From G965202915 sp965202915 (GTDB lineage: Bacteria > Pseudomonadota > Gammaproteobacteria > Eutrophobiales > Eutrophobiaceae): 64,000 bases of DNA. The stretch lies in assembly GCA_965202915.1 (NCBI GenBank), contig OZ241847.1, positions 496,001 to 560,000 of the forward strand, written 5' to 3'. A program made the position numbers and the translations under genes. Position 1 is the first letter of the stretch; the number at the start of each line of letters is the position of its first letter. Of this stretch, positions 17,817 through 26,197 are shown piece after piece. The notes beneath the pieces were generated by a model. That model worked only from the letters and a program-made list of their open reading frames with translations, ran no database searches and was not told the DNA's origin.

Positions 17817-19073
17817 TTAGTTTTCTTGAACGTACGGCAATGCTCCGTAGCGATCGGAAAGGTATGCGGACTCCAGATTTTCGCGCCCCTTGCGCGGACT
17901 GAAGTCAGTCAAAGGAAAAACTTGCGTTGCTTGTGTTTCATCTTTTTCACAAAACCAGATTTGATCTCGGCGTAAAATTTCTTGGCTCAGTATATTGGTT
18001 TCATGGGTGGTAAATATCAGTTGCGCGTTATTAGGATTGGTTTCCGGGTTGTTGAAAAGACGCACTAAAAACCTAACCAACATCGGATGCAGATTATCAT
18101 GTAACTCATCAAAGCAGATCACATAGCCTTCTTTCAGGCTGGTAATCCAGTGGCCTGCAAGGGAGAACATCTTCTGTGTGCCATCTGACTCATCGCCCAT
18201 ATCCAATGCAACAGGTTTTCCATCAATGTCTTGATGAATCGTTCCTACCCTATAGATCTTTTCTTTTTCCGACTCCTTGATAAGGATCTGTTTGATATCA
18301 TCGGGCATCCAAACGGGGGGGGTTTCCAACCCGAAGGTTTCTTTTAGGGTTTCTTCTTTTACATATATATCCTTAATATCCAAATCGGCTTGATTAAGAA
18401 AATCGAGGATATCTTCTTTGGTTGCTTTCATACAAAGGGAAACACTGAAATACGGCTTTAACTTGGTAGCATTTATATAACGAAGGGTTATTTTGAACCA
18501 ATCATATACGGGTTGTAACTGTTGGCTATTGAGTTGTATTGCCGTGGAAAGAAACAGGGCATTGTCACGCGTTGCTGTTTGCCATAGTTTTTTTTCACCG
18601 GTGAATGATGGCCCAAATTTCCATTCGTATTTACTTTGTTTCCGGCTGCGGGTGAACCATCGCTGTGGGCGTTTTTCAGGATAGACAAATAACCATTCTT
18701 CGGTGATGTGCTCTTTTGTTGCTGAAAAGCCATATTGATAGCGAATTCCCTCCACGATAAACATCACTTCAAATTTGCAGGGGGCGTTGCGTGACCCAGG
18801 GTGCAATTTGAACGGAGCAACGGGAAGGAGTTCTCCTCGAAGCTTTTCTGAGGCAGACCTCGATACGATCCTTGTCATTACATCAAGAGCAAGTAGCAAA
18901 TTGGTTTTTCCGGCGGCATTGGGGCCGTAAATTGCCGCGGCGCGTAGTAATTTCATGCCCGACTTGTCAAAAGTATTTGAATCAATCAACTCCTTATTCT
19001 TGGATGCCACCATGCTGAAGACCTGTTCGTCTTTGATGGACATGAAATTAGTGACACTAAATTGAATCAGCAT
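17817..19073 (-). CDS. rloA: RloA-like AAA ATPase (AbiL-type system, first gene)
   Basis: A 418-aa ABC/SMC-type ATPase of the AAA_15/RloA family. Walker A is GPNAAGKT (50-57, after FSVTNFMSIKDE at the N-terminus), the signature-like motif is ESDGTQKMFSL, Walker B is ICFDE (319-323), and a switch His is in FTTHE (354-358). Proteins of this type act with a partner nuclease, here the RloB-like protein 10 bp downstream. The upstream gap (19074-19197) is AT-rich and probably holds the promoter of the rloA-rloB-mod unit. Fragments of a second rloA copy are at 20728-20934. Confidence 0.85.
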   Translation of the reverse strand: MLIQFSVTNFMSIKDEQVFSMVASKNKELIDSNTFDKSGMKLLRAAAIYGPNAAGKTNLLLALDVMTRIVSRSASEKLRGELLPVAPFKLHPGSRNAPCKFEVMFIVEGIRYQYGFSATKEHITEEWLFVYPEKRPQRWFTRSRKQSKYEWKFGPSFTGEKKLWQTATRDNALFLSTAIQLNSQQLQPVYDWFKITLRYINATKLKPYFSVSLCMKATKEDILDFLNQADLDIKDIYVKEETLKETFGLETPPVWMPDDIKQILIKESEKEKIYRVGTIHQDIDGKPVALDMGDESDGTQKMFSLAGHWITSLKEGYVICFDELHDNLHPMLVRFLVRLFNNPETNPNNAQLIFTTHETNILSQEILRRDQIWFCEKDETQATQVFPLTDFSPRKGRENLESAYLSDRYGALPYVQEN

Positions 19074-19241
19074 TGTTGCTATCTCTTGATTGGTGTTGGT
19101 GACAAATTCTGCTGTAATTATGATGATAAATGGAAATTTGTCAAGTTTATAGCCATTTTTCGGAAAAATTGGTCAAAAACCCCGGCTTTCCTCGATTTTA
19201 CCCCGCTGGACACCCCACCCAATTCCCGCTACATTGCCCAC

Positions 19242-19392
19242 ATGCACACCCCCCCCCACAGTCCGCCAACTCGTTGACGCTTTCAGCGGCAACGAACTGA
19301 CTTGCGAGGCGTTGGTGGCCGATGCGCTGGCGGCGGCGGAGCAATCCGAGGGGTTGTTCACGCGCATCAATCACGACGTGCTTGACCAGGCC
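19242..19392 (+). pseudogene. Amidase-like N-terminal fragment after a C9 tract
   Basis: The plus strand encodes TVRQLVDAFSGNELTCEALV and then LFTRINHDVLDQA, resembling the N-terminal helix region of amidase-signature or allophanate-hydrolase proteins. An ATG at 19242 is followed by nine C residues (19249-19257); the amidase frame is joined to that ATG only if one base is added to the tract. At about 19392 the similarity stops and the sequence becomes the reverse complement of mod. It is a truncated fragment left by a rearrangement. Family identification is tentative because only about 45 residues remain. Confidence 0.45.
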
Positions 19393-19659
19393 GTTCACAT
19401 TGTCGTTATAAACCCATTTTTCATTGCCGGTGTTGTAGGGTGGGTCAATATAAATGCAGTTCACTCTCCCCGCATAACGCGGCATCAACGCCTTGAGCGC
19501 GTGCGGATTGTCGCCGTGGATAATCAGATTACCGTCCAGAGAAGGCTTGTTGCCCTTTGGCGGAAGCGATTTTCTGACATCCACCTCAAGCGGCCTTGAC
19601 CCAACGGTCAAGTGGTGACCGTAGATGAGTTGTTTTCCTTTGAAATCAAGAGTCGGCAT
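19391..19659 (-). pseudogene. Truncated second mod copy (5' end)
   Basis: The first 85-90 codons closely match Mod (MPTLDFKGKQLIYGHHLTVG against MPTLDFKGKQLIYAHHLTVA; DPPYNTGNE kept), then the sequence breaks just after NDNVNG and continues as the complement of the amidase-like fragment. All of the target recognition domain and the AdoMet motif are missing, so no methyltransferase can be made. It directly follows the NYN gene (18-bp gap), giving the order rloA'-rloB'-NYN-mod', parallel to rloA-rloB-mod. Confidence 0.85.
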
Positions 19660-19677
19660 GACAATTCTTACTTATGT

Positions 19678-20331
19678 TTAAGAATGCAGAAACACATCAT
19701 CTGAAAACCATTCGCGCGGAAGAGGAATAAAACTATTGACTGCCTTTTGTAATTCATAACCGGTGCCGGGCGTTGCGGCAAAAATCTTTTTACCCATCTC
19801 TCTAACCGCCTCAACCGCCGGAATAAAATCTCCATCGGCGGATACAAGATAGGCAACGTCAAATTCATTGTTCATCGCTTTCATCACCATATCCACCGCA
19901 ATGCTCACGTCCACCCGCTTTTCCGTATAAATATACGTTTCTTCCGATATGATGCTTTGAAGGCCATTCAGGACGCTGGGCTCCTTTATCAGGTGGCCGC
20001 GAGAGAGCAGAAAGTTTCGGAGTTTTCGTTGGATTTGGTTGTTGCCCGGCTGAATCTTCTTTTTCTCTATGCGCCCCAATGTAATTTGGACATTTTGTTT
20101 CTCGAGGGTTCTGATGAACGTTTTTTGCTTCCTTGAGCGGGTTAAGTCCCCGGATACTTGGCCGACATAGTATCTTACTCCAATAACCCGGCGATGTTGC
20201 TGGGCGAGTTTGTGGGCAAAATTCCAGTAGTCAATATCTGAAACGACCACCCCAATTCTTTTCGCGGCATGATACCAGTTGCTTCCGTCTATGAAGACAA
20301 TCGCACTTTCCTGTGGTTGTGGTGAAATCAT
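19678..20331 (-). CDS. NYN-domain protein (LabA/DUF88-type PIN-like nuclease)
   Basis: A PIN-like NYN domain fills most of the protein (217 aa from the Met at 20331). Acidic residues expected for metal binding are seen in AIVFIDGSNWYH near the N-terminus and YLVSADGDFIPAVEAVREMG in the second half; IFAATPGTGYELQKAV follows, as in LabA-type proteins. NYN proteins are predicted or shown RNA nucleases. The frame is open to an ATG at 20382, but that start overlaps a hairpin with a T-run on the coding strand, so 20331 is preferred; neither has a clear Shine-Dalgarno. It lies between the decayed rloA'/rloB' copy and the truncated mod' copy, so it may be a cargo gene acquired with that copy of the island. 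Confidence 0.8.
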   Translation of the reverse strand: MISPQPQESAIVFIDGSNWYHAAKRIGVVVSDIDYWNFAHKLAQQHRRVIGVRYYVGQVSGDLTRSRKQKTFIRTLEKQNVQITLGRIEKKKIQPGNNQIQRKLRNFLLSRGHLIKEPSVLNGLQSIISEETYIYTEKRVDVSIAVDMVMKAMNNEFDVAYLVSADGDFIPAVEAVREMGKKIFAATPGTGYELQKAVNSFIPLPREWFSDDVFLHS

Positions 20332-20351
20332 AAAACAAAAATCTTCGTTGA

Positions 20352-20412
20352 AACACCAAAAAAACCCCCGGGGGTCCGACATTGAAGAACGGCATAGTCC
20401 CGGGGGGGGTTA
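20352..20412 (-). terminator. Possible rho-independent terminator or attenuator
   Basis: On the minus strand a C8 run (complement of 20402-20409) is followed about 25 bases later by a CCCCCGGGGG palindrome and a run of seven T. Either the short palindrome or the longer C-run/G-run pairing could form the stem. It would end transcription of the decayed rloA'/rloB' copy just before the NYN gene. Confidence 0.45.
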
Positions 20413-20517
20413 GACTTATTCAGTCATCTAATATCATAGCAGTGGTCGTTTTGTCAAGAATTAAGTTTGTCAAACATTCCAATCCACGTATCCACCTGAA
20501 ATATTCAGGTGTGATCT

Positions 20518-20625
20518 TTAATTTGGTTCGGTTTTTTTCCCTTCACATACGATAAGCACTTTATCGTAGGTTTCCCTTTTGGGTGCCCGGCGTACCGGGA
20601 ACCTTGTTTTGACTTCCTGCCTCAT
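20518..20625 (-). pseudogene. Truncated rloB copy (first 35 codons)
   Basis: The minus strand reads MRQEVKTRFPVRRAPKRETY and then DKVLIVCEGKKTEPN followed by TAA. This matches RloB residues 1-35 (RKEVRARALVRRGPKREPY, DKVLIVCEGKKTEPN) and stops where RloB continues YLKG. The remaining 170 codons are gone. Confidence 0.8.
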
Positions 20626-20639
20626 CGCGTTATATTTGG

Positions 20640-20934
20640 TTTTCTTGGATGTACGGCAATGCTCTGTAACGACTGGAAAGGCATGCGGATTCCAGATTCT
20701 CGCATCCCTTGCGCGGACTGAAGTCAGTCAAAGGAAAAATTTGCGTTGCTTGTGTTTCATCTTTTTACAAAACCAGATTTGGTCTCGGCGCAAAAATTTT
20801 CGGGCGTCGGTCGATTCTGCTCCCAAACTGAAATCAACGGGTTTACCATCAATGTTCTTGCGAACGGTTCTTAGCTCGTAGATTTTTTCCTTTGCCATGT
20901 TTGTGGCCAATGCTTGTTTGACATGATTAGACAT
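20640..20934 (-). pseudogene. Decayed rloA copy (C-terminal pieces)
   Basis: The minus strand carries KEKIYELRTVRKNIDGKPVD, matching RloA KEKIYRVGTIHQDIDGKPVA, then after a deletion LRRDQIWFCKKMKHKQRKFF, matching RloA LRRDQIWFCEKDETQATQVF. Further sequence to about 20640 matches the end of RloA and its link to rloB at DNA level. The Walker B and H-loop region between the pieces is missing. Together with the rloB fragment it shows a former second rloA-rloB pair. Confidence 0.75.
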
Positions 20935-21159
20935 GAGTAGCCGTGGGGGCCGCTACAGAATTTGGTTACAAGCTACTGAGATCGAGGATACTGGACGAAC
21001 TCGTGCGCAAAGCCCGGCGAAGAAGCGGCGGTGAATAGCACTATAAATAGTCAAGTGAGAAGCAAACGTTACTTGGGCGGATTGCCGCTGTTGCTGAAGG
21101 CAATCGGCTGTTCCCGCAAGTTCGGTGCAATGATATGGCATACATCGCTTGGAAAGGCA
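20935..21159. other. Intergenic region without a recognisable gene
   Basis: About 225 bp between the decayed rloA copy and the terminator of the sucA transcript. It marks the boundary between the accessory island and the core genes. I see no tRNA, direct repeat or integrase that would define an attachment site. Confidence 0.5.
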
Positions 21160-21200
21160 AAAAAACTCCCGGGATAGGAAAGCCTCCCGGAGGAAAACAC
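21160..21200 (-). terminator. Rho-independent terminator after the sucA operon
   Basis: On the minus strand, CTCCGGGA, a loop of about 10 bases and TCCCGGGAG form a stem with one bulge, directly followed by seven T. It lies about 95 bp after the stop of the 153-aa gene. Confidence 0.7.
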
Positions 21201-21293
21201 AAACATTAGCTTTATTTATTGCAGATATTATAGCTGGGTGCACATTCTTTGCAAGCGGGAATAGGCGGGTTATTCCGGTTTAATGGGGAGAGT

Positions 21294-21755
21294 TCACCGG
21301 TCTTTATCAGGCACCAGCCCCAATGCATCGGCGAGCGTCGGGTCCGGACCCACCCAGCCTGCATCGGCGTTGACGATCATGGTCTTGAGAAGTTGCACAA
21401 ATTCATTGGGGGAGAGATTGATGGTGCCGCAGGTTTGATCTTCCAGCCCTAATTCTGCCTGTAGCGGGCAAATAGCCCGGCTTGCGTGGTAGGCGGTTTC
21501 CAGGTCTTGGAGTCGCCGCGAGAGGGCTTGTTCAAGGGCTTCATTTGAGCGCGCGCCGGCGGCAACCCGAATGTAGAGGGTTTTGAAACAGTCGACCGCG
21601 TCACGATAGGCGAGGGTGCGTTCGTGGCCGGCCTTGTTGAACCATTGTTTTTCCGCGCATGCCCGCGCGGCGGTGATTATTTCTGGATTTGCGGCCAGCG
21701 CCGGTGTTGCGGATAAGATTATCTGGCACAGTATCAGGGCGATGATCAGCGGCAT
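21294..21755 (-). CDS. Secreted protein of unknown function
   Basis: A 153-aa protein with a clear signal peptide (LIIALILCQIILSATPALAA, cleavage near residue 22). The mature part is mostly helical with four Cys (in ARACAEKQW, DAVDCFKT, RAICPLQ and DQTCGTI), which could form two disulfides in the periplasm. It starts 3 bases after the sucA stop, so it is co-transcribed with sucA, in the place where sucB is normally found. I do not recognise the family. Confidence 0.7.
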   Translation of the reverse strand: MPLIIALILCQIILSATPALAANPEIITAARACAEKQWFNKAGHERTLAYRDAVDCFKTLYIRVAAGARSNEALEQALSRRLQDLETAYHASRAICPLQAELGLEDQTCGTINLSPNEFVQLLKTMIVNADAGWVGPDPTLADALGLVPDKDR

Positions 21756-21758
21756 GGG

Positions 21759-24599
21759 CTATGCGCTCTTTTTATGGGTGGTGATTTGGAGTTTGTCCAG
21801 TTTCAGGGCGTCGGCGATTAACTGCTCCTGTTGCTTTTTATGCAGGGAAAGGTAGCCCACCGCCGGCGAGGCCGAGTAGAAACGACCGGCATAGCCGAAG
21901 TTATGATGTTCCTGCAAACAGCCGATCAGGGTGCCGCGTGATTGCATGTAATACCAGCTCCCCTGATTTTTGGGTTCTTCCTGGACCCAGACGATTTCTT
22001 TTACATTGGGATAGCCGCCTATCAATGCCCGCACCTCCTCCGCCGGAAATGGAAATAACTGTTCTATTCGGGCAATGGCGATGTTTTCTATCTTGCTTTG
22101 CCGCCGCTGTTCCAGCAGGTCGAAATAAACCTTGCCACTGCACAGCAACAGGCGGGTGATTTTGTCCTTGTCCAGGGGATCAATTTCGTCGATGACGTTG
22201 TGAAAATGGCCGTTTGCCAGTTCGTCCACGGCTGATACCGACAATTTTCGGCGCAACAGGCTTTTCGGGCTCATCACGATCAGGGGTTTGCGGTAGGGGC
22301 GGATCATGTGCCGCCGCAGCATATGAAACATTTGTGCCGGCGTGCTGGGAAAACAGACCTGAATATTTTCCTCGGCGCACAGTTGCAGGTAACGCTCCAG
22401 CCTGGCCGAGGAATGTTCCGGCCCCTGGCCGTCATAGCCGTGCGGCAGGAATACCGCCAGGCCGCAATAACGCTGCCATTTGGTTTCGCAGGAACTGATG
22501 AATTGATCAAAGATAACCTGGGCGCCATTGGCAAAATCGCCGAATTGTGCCTCCCAGATCACCAGGGTGTTGGGTGACGCGCTGCTGTAGCCGTATTCAA
22601 ACGCCAGTACCGCCTCTTCCGACAGGGTTGAGTTGATCACCAGAAAAGGGGCCTGATCGTCCTTGATGTGCTGCAAGGGCAGGTAGGTTTCCCCGTCTTT
22701 TTGGTTGTGGATCACCGCATGGCGATGAAAAAACGTGCCCCGGCCGCTGTCTTGCCCGGAAATGCGCACCGGATGATCCTGTTCAATCAAACTGGCATAG
22801 GCCATGGTTTCGGCATAGCCCCAGTCCATATCCAGTTCGCCTTGTCCCATTTTGCGCCGCGCCTGGATGATCTTGGCGACGGCCGGGTGCAGTTCAAAGT
22901 CATCGGGCAGGGTGGTGATCCGCTCGGTCAGTCTGGCGATGGTTTGCTGATCTATGGCGGTATCGGCGTCATCGGTCCAATGGGTGTCGGTATAAGGGGA
23001 GTAATCGATCAGAAATTTGGGATTGGCGTGTTCGGCATGGGTGCCGGCCACGCCTCTGTTGGTCTCCAGGGATTCGATATAGTCGCGTTCTATTTCTTTG
23101 GCCTCGTCGGCGGTAATGACCTCGGCGGCGATCAGTTGGTCGGTGTATTTGGTTCGCACTCCGGGGTGCTTGCTGATCTTTTGATACATGATGGGTTGGG
23201 TGGCAAATGGTTCATCCGCCTCACTGTGACCGTGTTTGCGGTAGCACACCATGTCTATGACCACGTCTTTTTTATATTTCATTCTGAAATCGAGCGCCAG
23301 TTTGGCGATATAGACGACCGCTTCCGGATCGTCGGCGTTGACGTGAAATATCGGTGCCTGCACCATCTTGGCGACGTCGGTGCAATACAGGGTTGAGCGG
23401 GAATCAACCGGATCGCTGGTGGTGAAGCCGATCTGGTTGTTGATGATGATATGGATGGTGCCGCCGGTGGAATACCCGCGGGTCTGAGACAGATTTAAGG
23501 TTTCCATCACCACCCCCTGGCCGGCAAACGCGGCGTCACCATGGATCAGCACCGGCAGCATTTGTTTGCGCTCGGTGTCGTTGCGGCGCTCCTGGCGGGC
23601 GCGCACCGATCCCTCGACGACCGGATGGATGATCTCCAGATGGGACGGGTTGAATGCCAGGGTTAAATGGACGCTGCCGCCGGGTGTGTGTATGTCCGAT
23701 GAATAGCCGAGATGGTATTTGACGTCACCGGAACCCACTAATGTATCCACCGCCTTGCCTTCAAATTCGTCAAATAATTCACTGGGTTTCTTGCCCACGG
23801 TATTGACCAGCACGTTGAGTCTGCCCCGGTGCGCCATGCCGATCACGACTTCTTTTACGCCTTGTGTGCCGCCGTCCTGGATCAATTCATCCAGCAGCGG
23901 GATCAGGCTTTCACCGCCCTCCAGGGAAAAGCGTTTCTGACCGACGTATTTGGTATGCAGATATTCTTCCAGGACGTTGGCGGCGATGGTCCGGCTCAGG
24001 ATCACCCGTTTTTTATCGGCGTTGAAATCGGGCCCGCCGCCGGAGCTCTCCAGGCGTTGTTGGATCCAGCGTTTTTGTTCGGTTGGATTGATGTGCATGT
24101 ATTCCGCGCCTATATGGCGGCAGTAGGTGTTTTTTATGATATTCAGGATTTCATGCAGTGGGATTTCATCGGGGGCGAATAATGAACCGGTATTGAAGGT
24201 TCGGTCCAGATCGTCCTCGGTTAATCCATGATAGGCGGGATCGAGTTCGTGAATCCCGGGGCGCGGATATTGCTTGAGTGGGTCGAGTTCGGCCTGATTA
24301 TGCCCCAGGAAACGATGGGCATTGATAATTTGCAGGACCGCCGATTGTTTTTGATGGGATACGGTATCCGCCGCCGGGGTGGTGGATTGTGCGGTCCGGT
24401 GCCGGGATCGGGCCGCCTCGTAATAGGCCTGGCGGATGGGCGTATGCGATACGTCGGTTTCCGCCTGATCCTGCAATGAATCAAAATAACCGCACCATTC
24501 GGGCGGAATCAGTTCGGGGTTGCTTAAATAGCGTTCGTACAGGTATTCAATGTACCAGGCGTTGCCGCTGTATAGCCAGGTGGGTAGGGTATCCGACAT
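21759..24599 (-). CDS. sucA: 2-oxoglutarate dehydrogenase, E1 component
   Basis: Thiamine-diphosphate-dependent decarboxylase of the 2-oxoglutarate dehydrogenase complex (TCA cycle, cytoplasm). Length 946 aa is close to the usual 930-940. The N-terminal YSGNAWYIEYLYERYLSNPE matches the short helical E1o segment, VVIGMAHRGRLNVLVN and LIHGDAAFAGQGVVMETLNL belong to the thiamine-diphosphate domain, and the C-terminal half is the transketolase-like pyrimidine-binding domain. No sucB (E2) or lpd (E3) gene follows; instead there is a small secreted protein and a terminator. E2 and E3 must be encoded elsewhere. It is divergent from gltA across a 260-bp AT-rich region. Confidence 0.95.
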   Translation of the reverse strand: MSDTLPTWLYSGNAWYIEYLYERYLSNPELIPPEWCGYFDSLQDQAETDVSHTPIRQAYYEAARSRHRTAQSTTPAADTVSHQKQSAVLQIINAHRFLGHNQAELDPLKQYPRPGIHELDPAYHGLTEDDLDRTFNTGSLFAPDEIPLHEILNIIKNTYCRHIGAEYMHINPTEQKRWIQQRLESSGGGPDFNADKKRVILSRTIAANVLEEYLHTKYVGQKRFSLEGGESLIPLLDELIQDGGTQGVKEVVIGMAHRGRLNVLVNTVGKKPSELFDEFEGKAVDTLVGSGDVKYHLGYSSDIHTPGGSVHLTLAFNPSHLEIIHPVVEGSVRARQERRNDTERKQMLPVLIHGDAAFAGQGVVMETLNLSQTRGYSTGGTIHIIINNQIGFTTSDPVDSRSTLYCTDVAKMVQAPIFHVNADDPEAVVYIAKLALDFRMKYKKDVVIDMVCYRKHGHSEADEPFATQPIMYQKISKHPGVRTKYTDQLIAAEVITADEAKEIERDYIESLETNRGVAGTHAEHANPKFLIDYSPYTDTHWTDDADTAIDQQTIARLTERITTLPDDFELHPAVAKIIQARRKMGQGELDMDWGYAETMAYASLIEQDHPVRISGQDSGRGTFFHRHAVIHNQKDGETYLPLQHIKDDQAPFLVINSTLSEEAVLAFEYGYSSASPNTLVIWEAQFGDFANGAQVIFDQFISSCETKWQRYCGLAVFLPHGYDGQGPEHSSARLERYLQLCAEENIQVCFPSTPAQMFHMLRRHMIRPYRKPLIVMSPKSLLRRKLSVSAVDELANGHFHNVIDEIDPLDKDKITRLLLCSGKVYFDLLEQRRQSKIENIAIARIEQLFPFPAEEVRALIGGYPNVKEIVWVQEEPKNQGSWYYMQSRGTLIGCLQEHHNFGYAGRFYSASPAVGYLSLHKKQQEQLIADALKLDKLQITTHKKSA

Positions 24600-24859
24600 T
24601 ATTGTTTATCCGTGATCGAAGGTATGCAGGTTTGTTTCAAGCCGTTGTTAAAATTAAAAGTAATATATTAACTATACCCTGTAAATATATAATAATTAAA
24701 AATTTTATGCTAAAATATGAACCCTGGTTCAGCCCGCACCGGTCAACTCTCCTTGCCATGACCGCATAATACACTGTATGCTGATCGGCTATTATACTTT
24801 TTTCATAATAAAAAATTAACGTTAATTTATATAATTAACTCGAAACGGGGGAAAGAGGT
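24600..24859. promoter_or_regulatory. Divergent promoter region between sucA and gltA
   Basis: 260 bp of strongly AT-rich sequence in otherwise GC-balanced surroundings, with several TATAAT-like hexamers (for example around 24680-24700 and 24825-24835). It should drive sucA to the left and gltA to the right. I cannot assign individual promoters with confidence and see no obvious operator repeat. Confidence 0.5.
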
Positions 24860-26155
24860 ATGTCTGATACCGTTACAATTATTGACAACCGCTCGGGAAA
24901 GCGGATTGAATGTCCTGTTGTTCAGGGGGTGTATGGCGCGCCGGTGATAGATACCAGGCTGCTTTATGGGGAGTTGGGGATGTTCGCATTTGATCCCGGC
25001 TTTGTGACCACTGCGTCCTGCAGGAGCGCGATCTCCTATCTGGATGGGGAAAAGGGCGTGTTGCTGCATCGCGGCTATCCGATAGAGCAGCTTGCTGAAA
25101 AAAGCACCTATTTGGAGGTGTGCTATTTGCTGTTATACGGTGAACTGCCGACGTCGGCGCAATTTGACCAGTTCCGGCACGATCTGAATCGGCGCAATAT
25201 GGTGCATGAGCATCTTGAGCGCTTTTATACCGGTTATCGCTATGACGCCCACCCGATGTCGATTTTGGTGGGTATTACCGGCGCGCTGTCTTCTTATTAT
25301 CATGAGGCGCTGGATATTCACGACCCGGAAGACCGGGAATTAACCGCCTTGCGGGTGGTTGCAAAAATGCCGGTTTTGGCCGCGCATTGCTATAAACATG
25401 CGATGGGGCATCCGTTTGTTTATTCCAGGGATGATCTGGGTTACGTCGAAAATTTCTTAAATATGATGTTTTCGGTGCCTATGCGCGGTTATCAACAGCA
25501 TCCGGTGGCGGTAAAGGCATTGGATCAGTTATTGATTTTGCATGCCGACCATGAACAGAATGCCTCCACTTCCACGGTGCGTCTGTCGGGGAGCGCCGAG
25601 GCCAATCCATTTGCCTGTATTTCCGCGGGTATCGTTACCCTGTGGGGGCGGGCGCACGGCGGCGCCAATGAGGCGGTATTGAATATGCTCAATGAAATCG
25701 GCGATATTTCCAATATCCCCGGATGTATCAAGCGCGCCAAGGATAAGGATGATCCGTTTCGTTTGATGGGCTTTGGTCATCGTGTTTATAAGAATTTTGA
25801 TCCCAGGGCCACTATTATTCGCAGTGCCTGCCATAATCTGCTGGATGAATTGGATACCATTGATCAACCCCTGTTTAAGATTGCAATGGAGCTGGAGCGG
25901 ATCGCCCTCGAAGATGAGTATTTTATATCCAGAAAGCTCTATCCGAACGTCGATTTTTATTCCGGCATTATCCTGAAGGCGTTGAATATTCCGACCTCGA
26001 TGTACACCGTGATGTTCGCGTTGGCGCGCTCGGTGGGCTGGATTGCACAATGGTTGGAGATGATGGAAGATCCGGATTTTAAGATCGGACGCCCACGTCA
26101 ACTGTATATTGGTGAGGAGACCAGAGACTATGTACCTATTGATAAACGCGGCTGA
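24860..26155 (+). CDS. gltA: Citrate synthase, type II
   Basis: Condenses acetyl-CoA and oxaloacetate to citrate. The 431-aa length and N-terminal beta domain (EGKRIECPVV-type opening) fit the hexameric type II enzymes of Gram-negative bacteria, often NADH-sensitive. Catalytic residues are visible: His266 in GRAHGGAN, His307 in GFGHRVYKN and Asp365 in YPNVDFYSG. The ATG is preceded by GGGGAAAGAGG. mdh follows after 42 bp, so the two are probably one transcript. Confidence 0.96.
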   Translation: MSDTVTIIDNRSGKRIECPVVQGVYGAPVIDTRLLYGELGMFAFDPGFVTTASCRSAISYLDGEKGVLLHRGYPIEQLAEKSTYLEVCYLLLYGELPTSAQFDQFRHDLNRRNMVHEHLERFYTGYRYDAHPMSILVGITGALSSYYHEALDIHDPEDRELTALRVVAKMPVLAAHCYKHAMGHPFVYSRDDLGYVENFLNMMFSVPMRGYQQHPVAVKALDQLLILHADHEQNASTSTVRLSGSAEANPFACISAGIVTLWGRAHGGANEAVLNMLNEIGDISNIPGCIKRAKDKDDPFRLMGFGHRVYKNFDPRATIIRSACHNLLDELDTIDQPLFKIAMELERIALEDEYFISRKLYPNVDFYSGIILKALNIPTSMYTVMFALARSVGWIAQWLEMMEDPDFKIGRPRQLYIGEETRDYVPIDKRG

Positions 26156-26197
26156 TCGGCGTCTGCTGATACTCGGTCAGGGTGGGAGGATGAAGCG

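Noticed and set aside
150..21200. Integrated prophage or transposon as the origin of the island
   Set aside because: I see no integrase, transposase, phage structural gene, tRNA target or flanking direct repeat in the window; the structure is better explained by recombination among mod and res ends.
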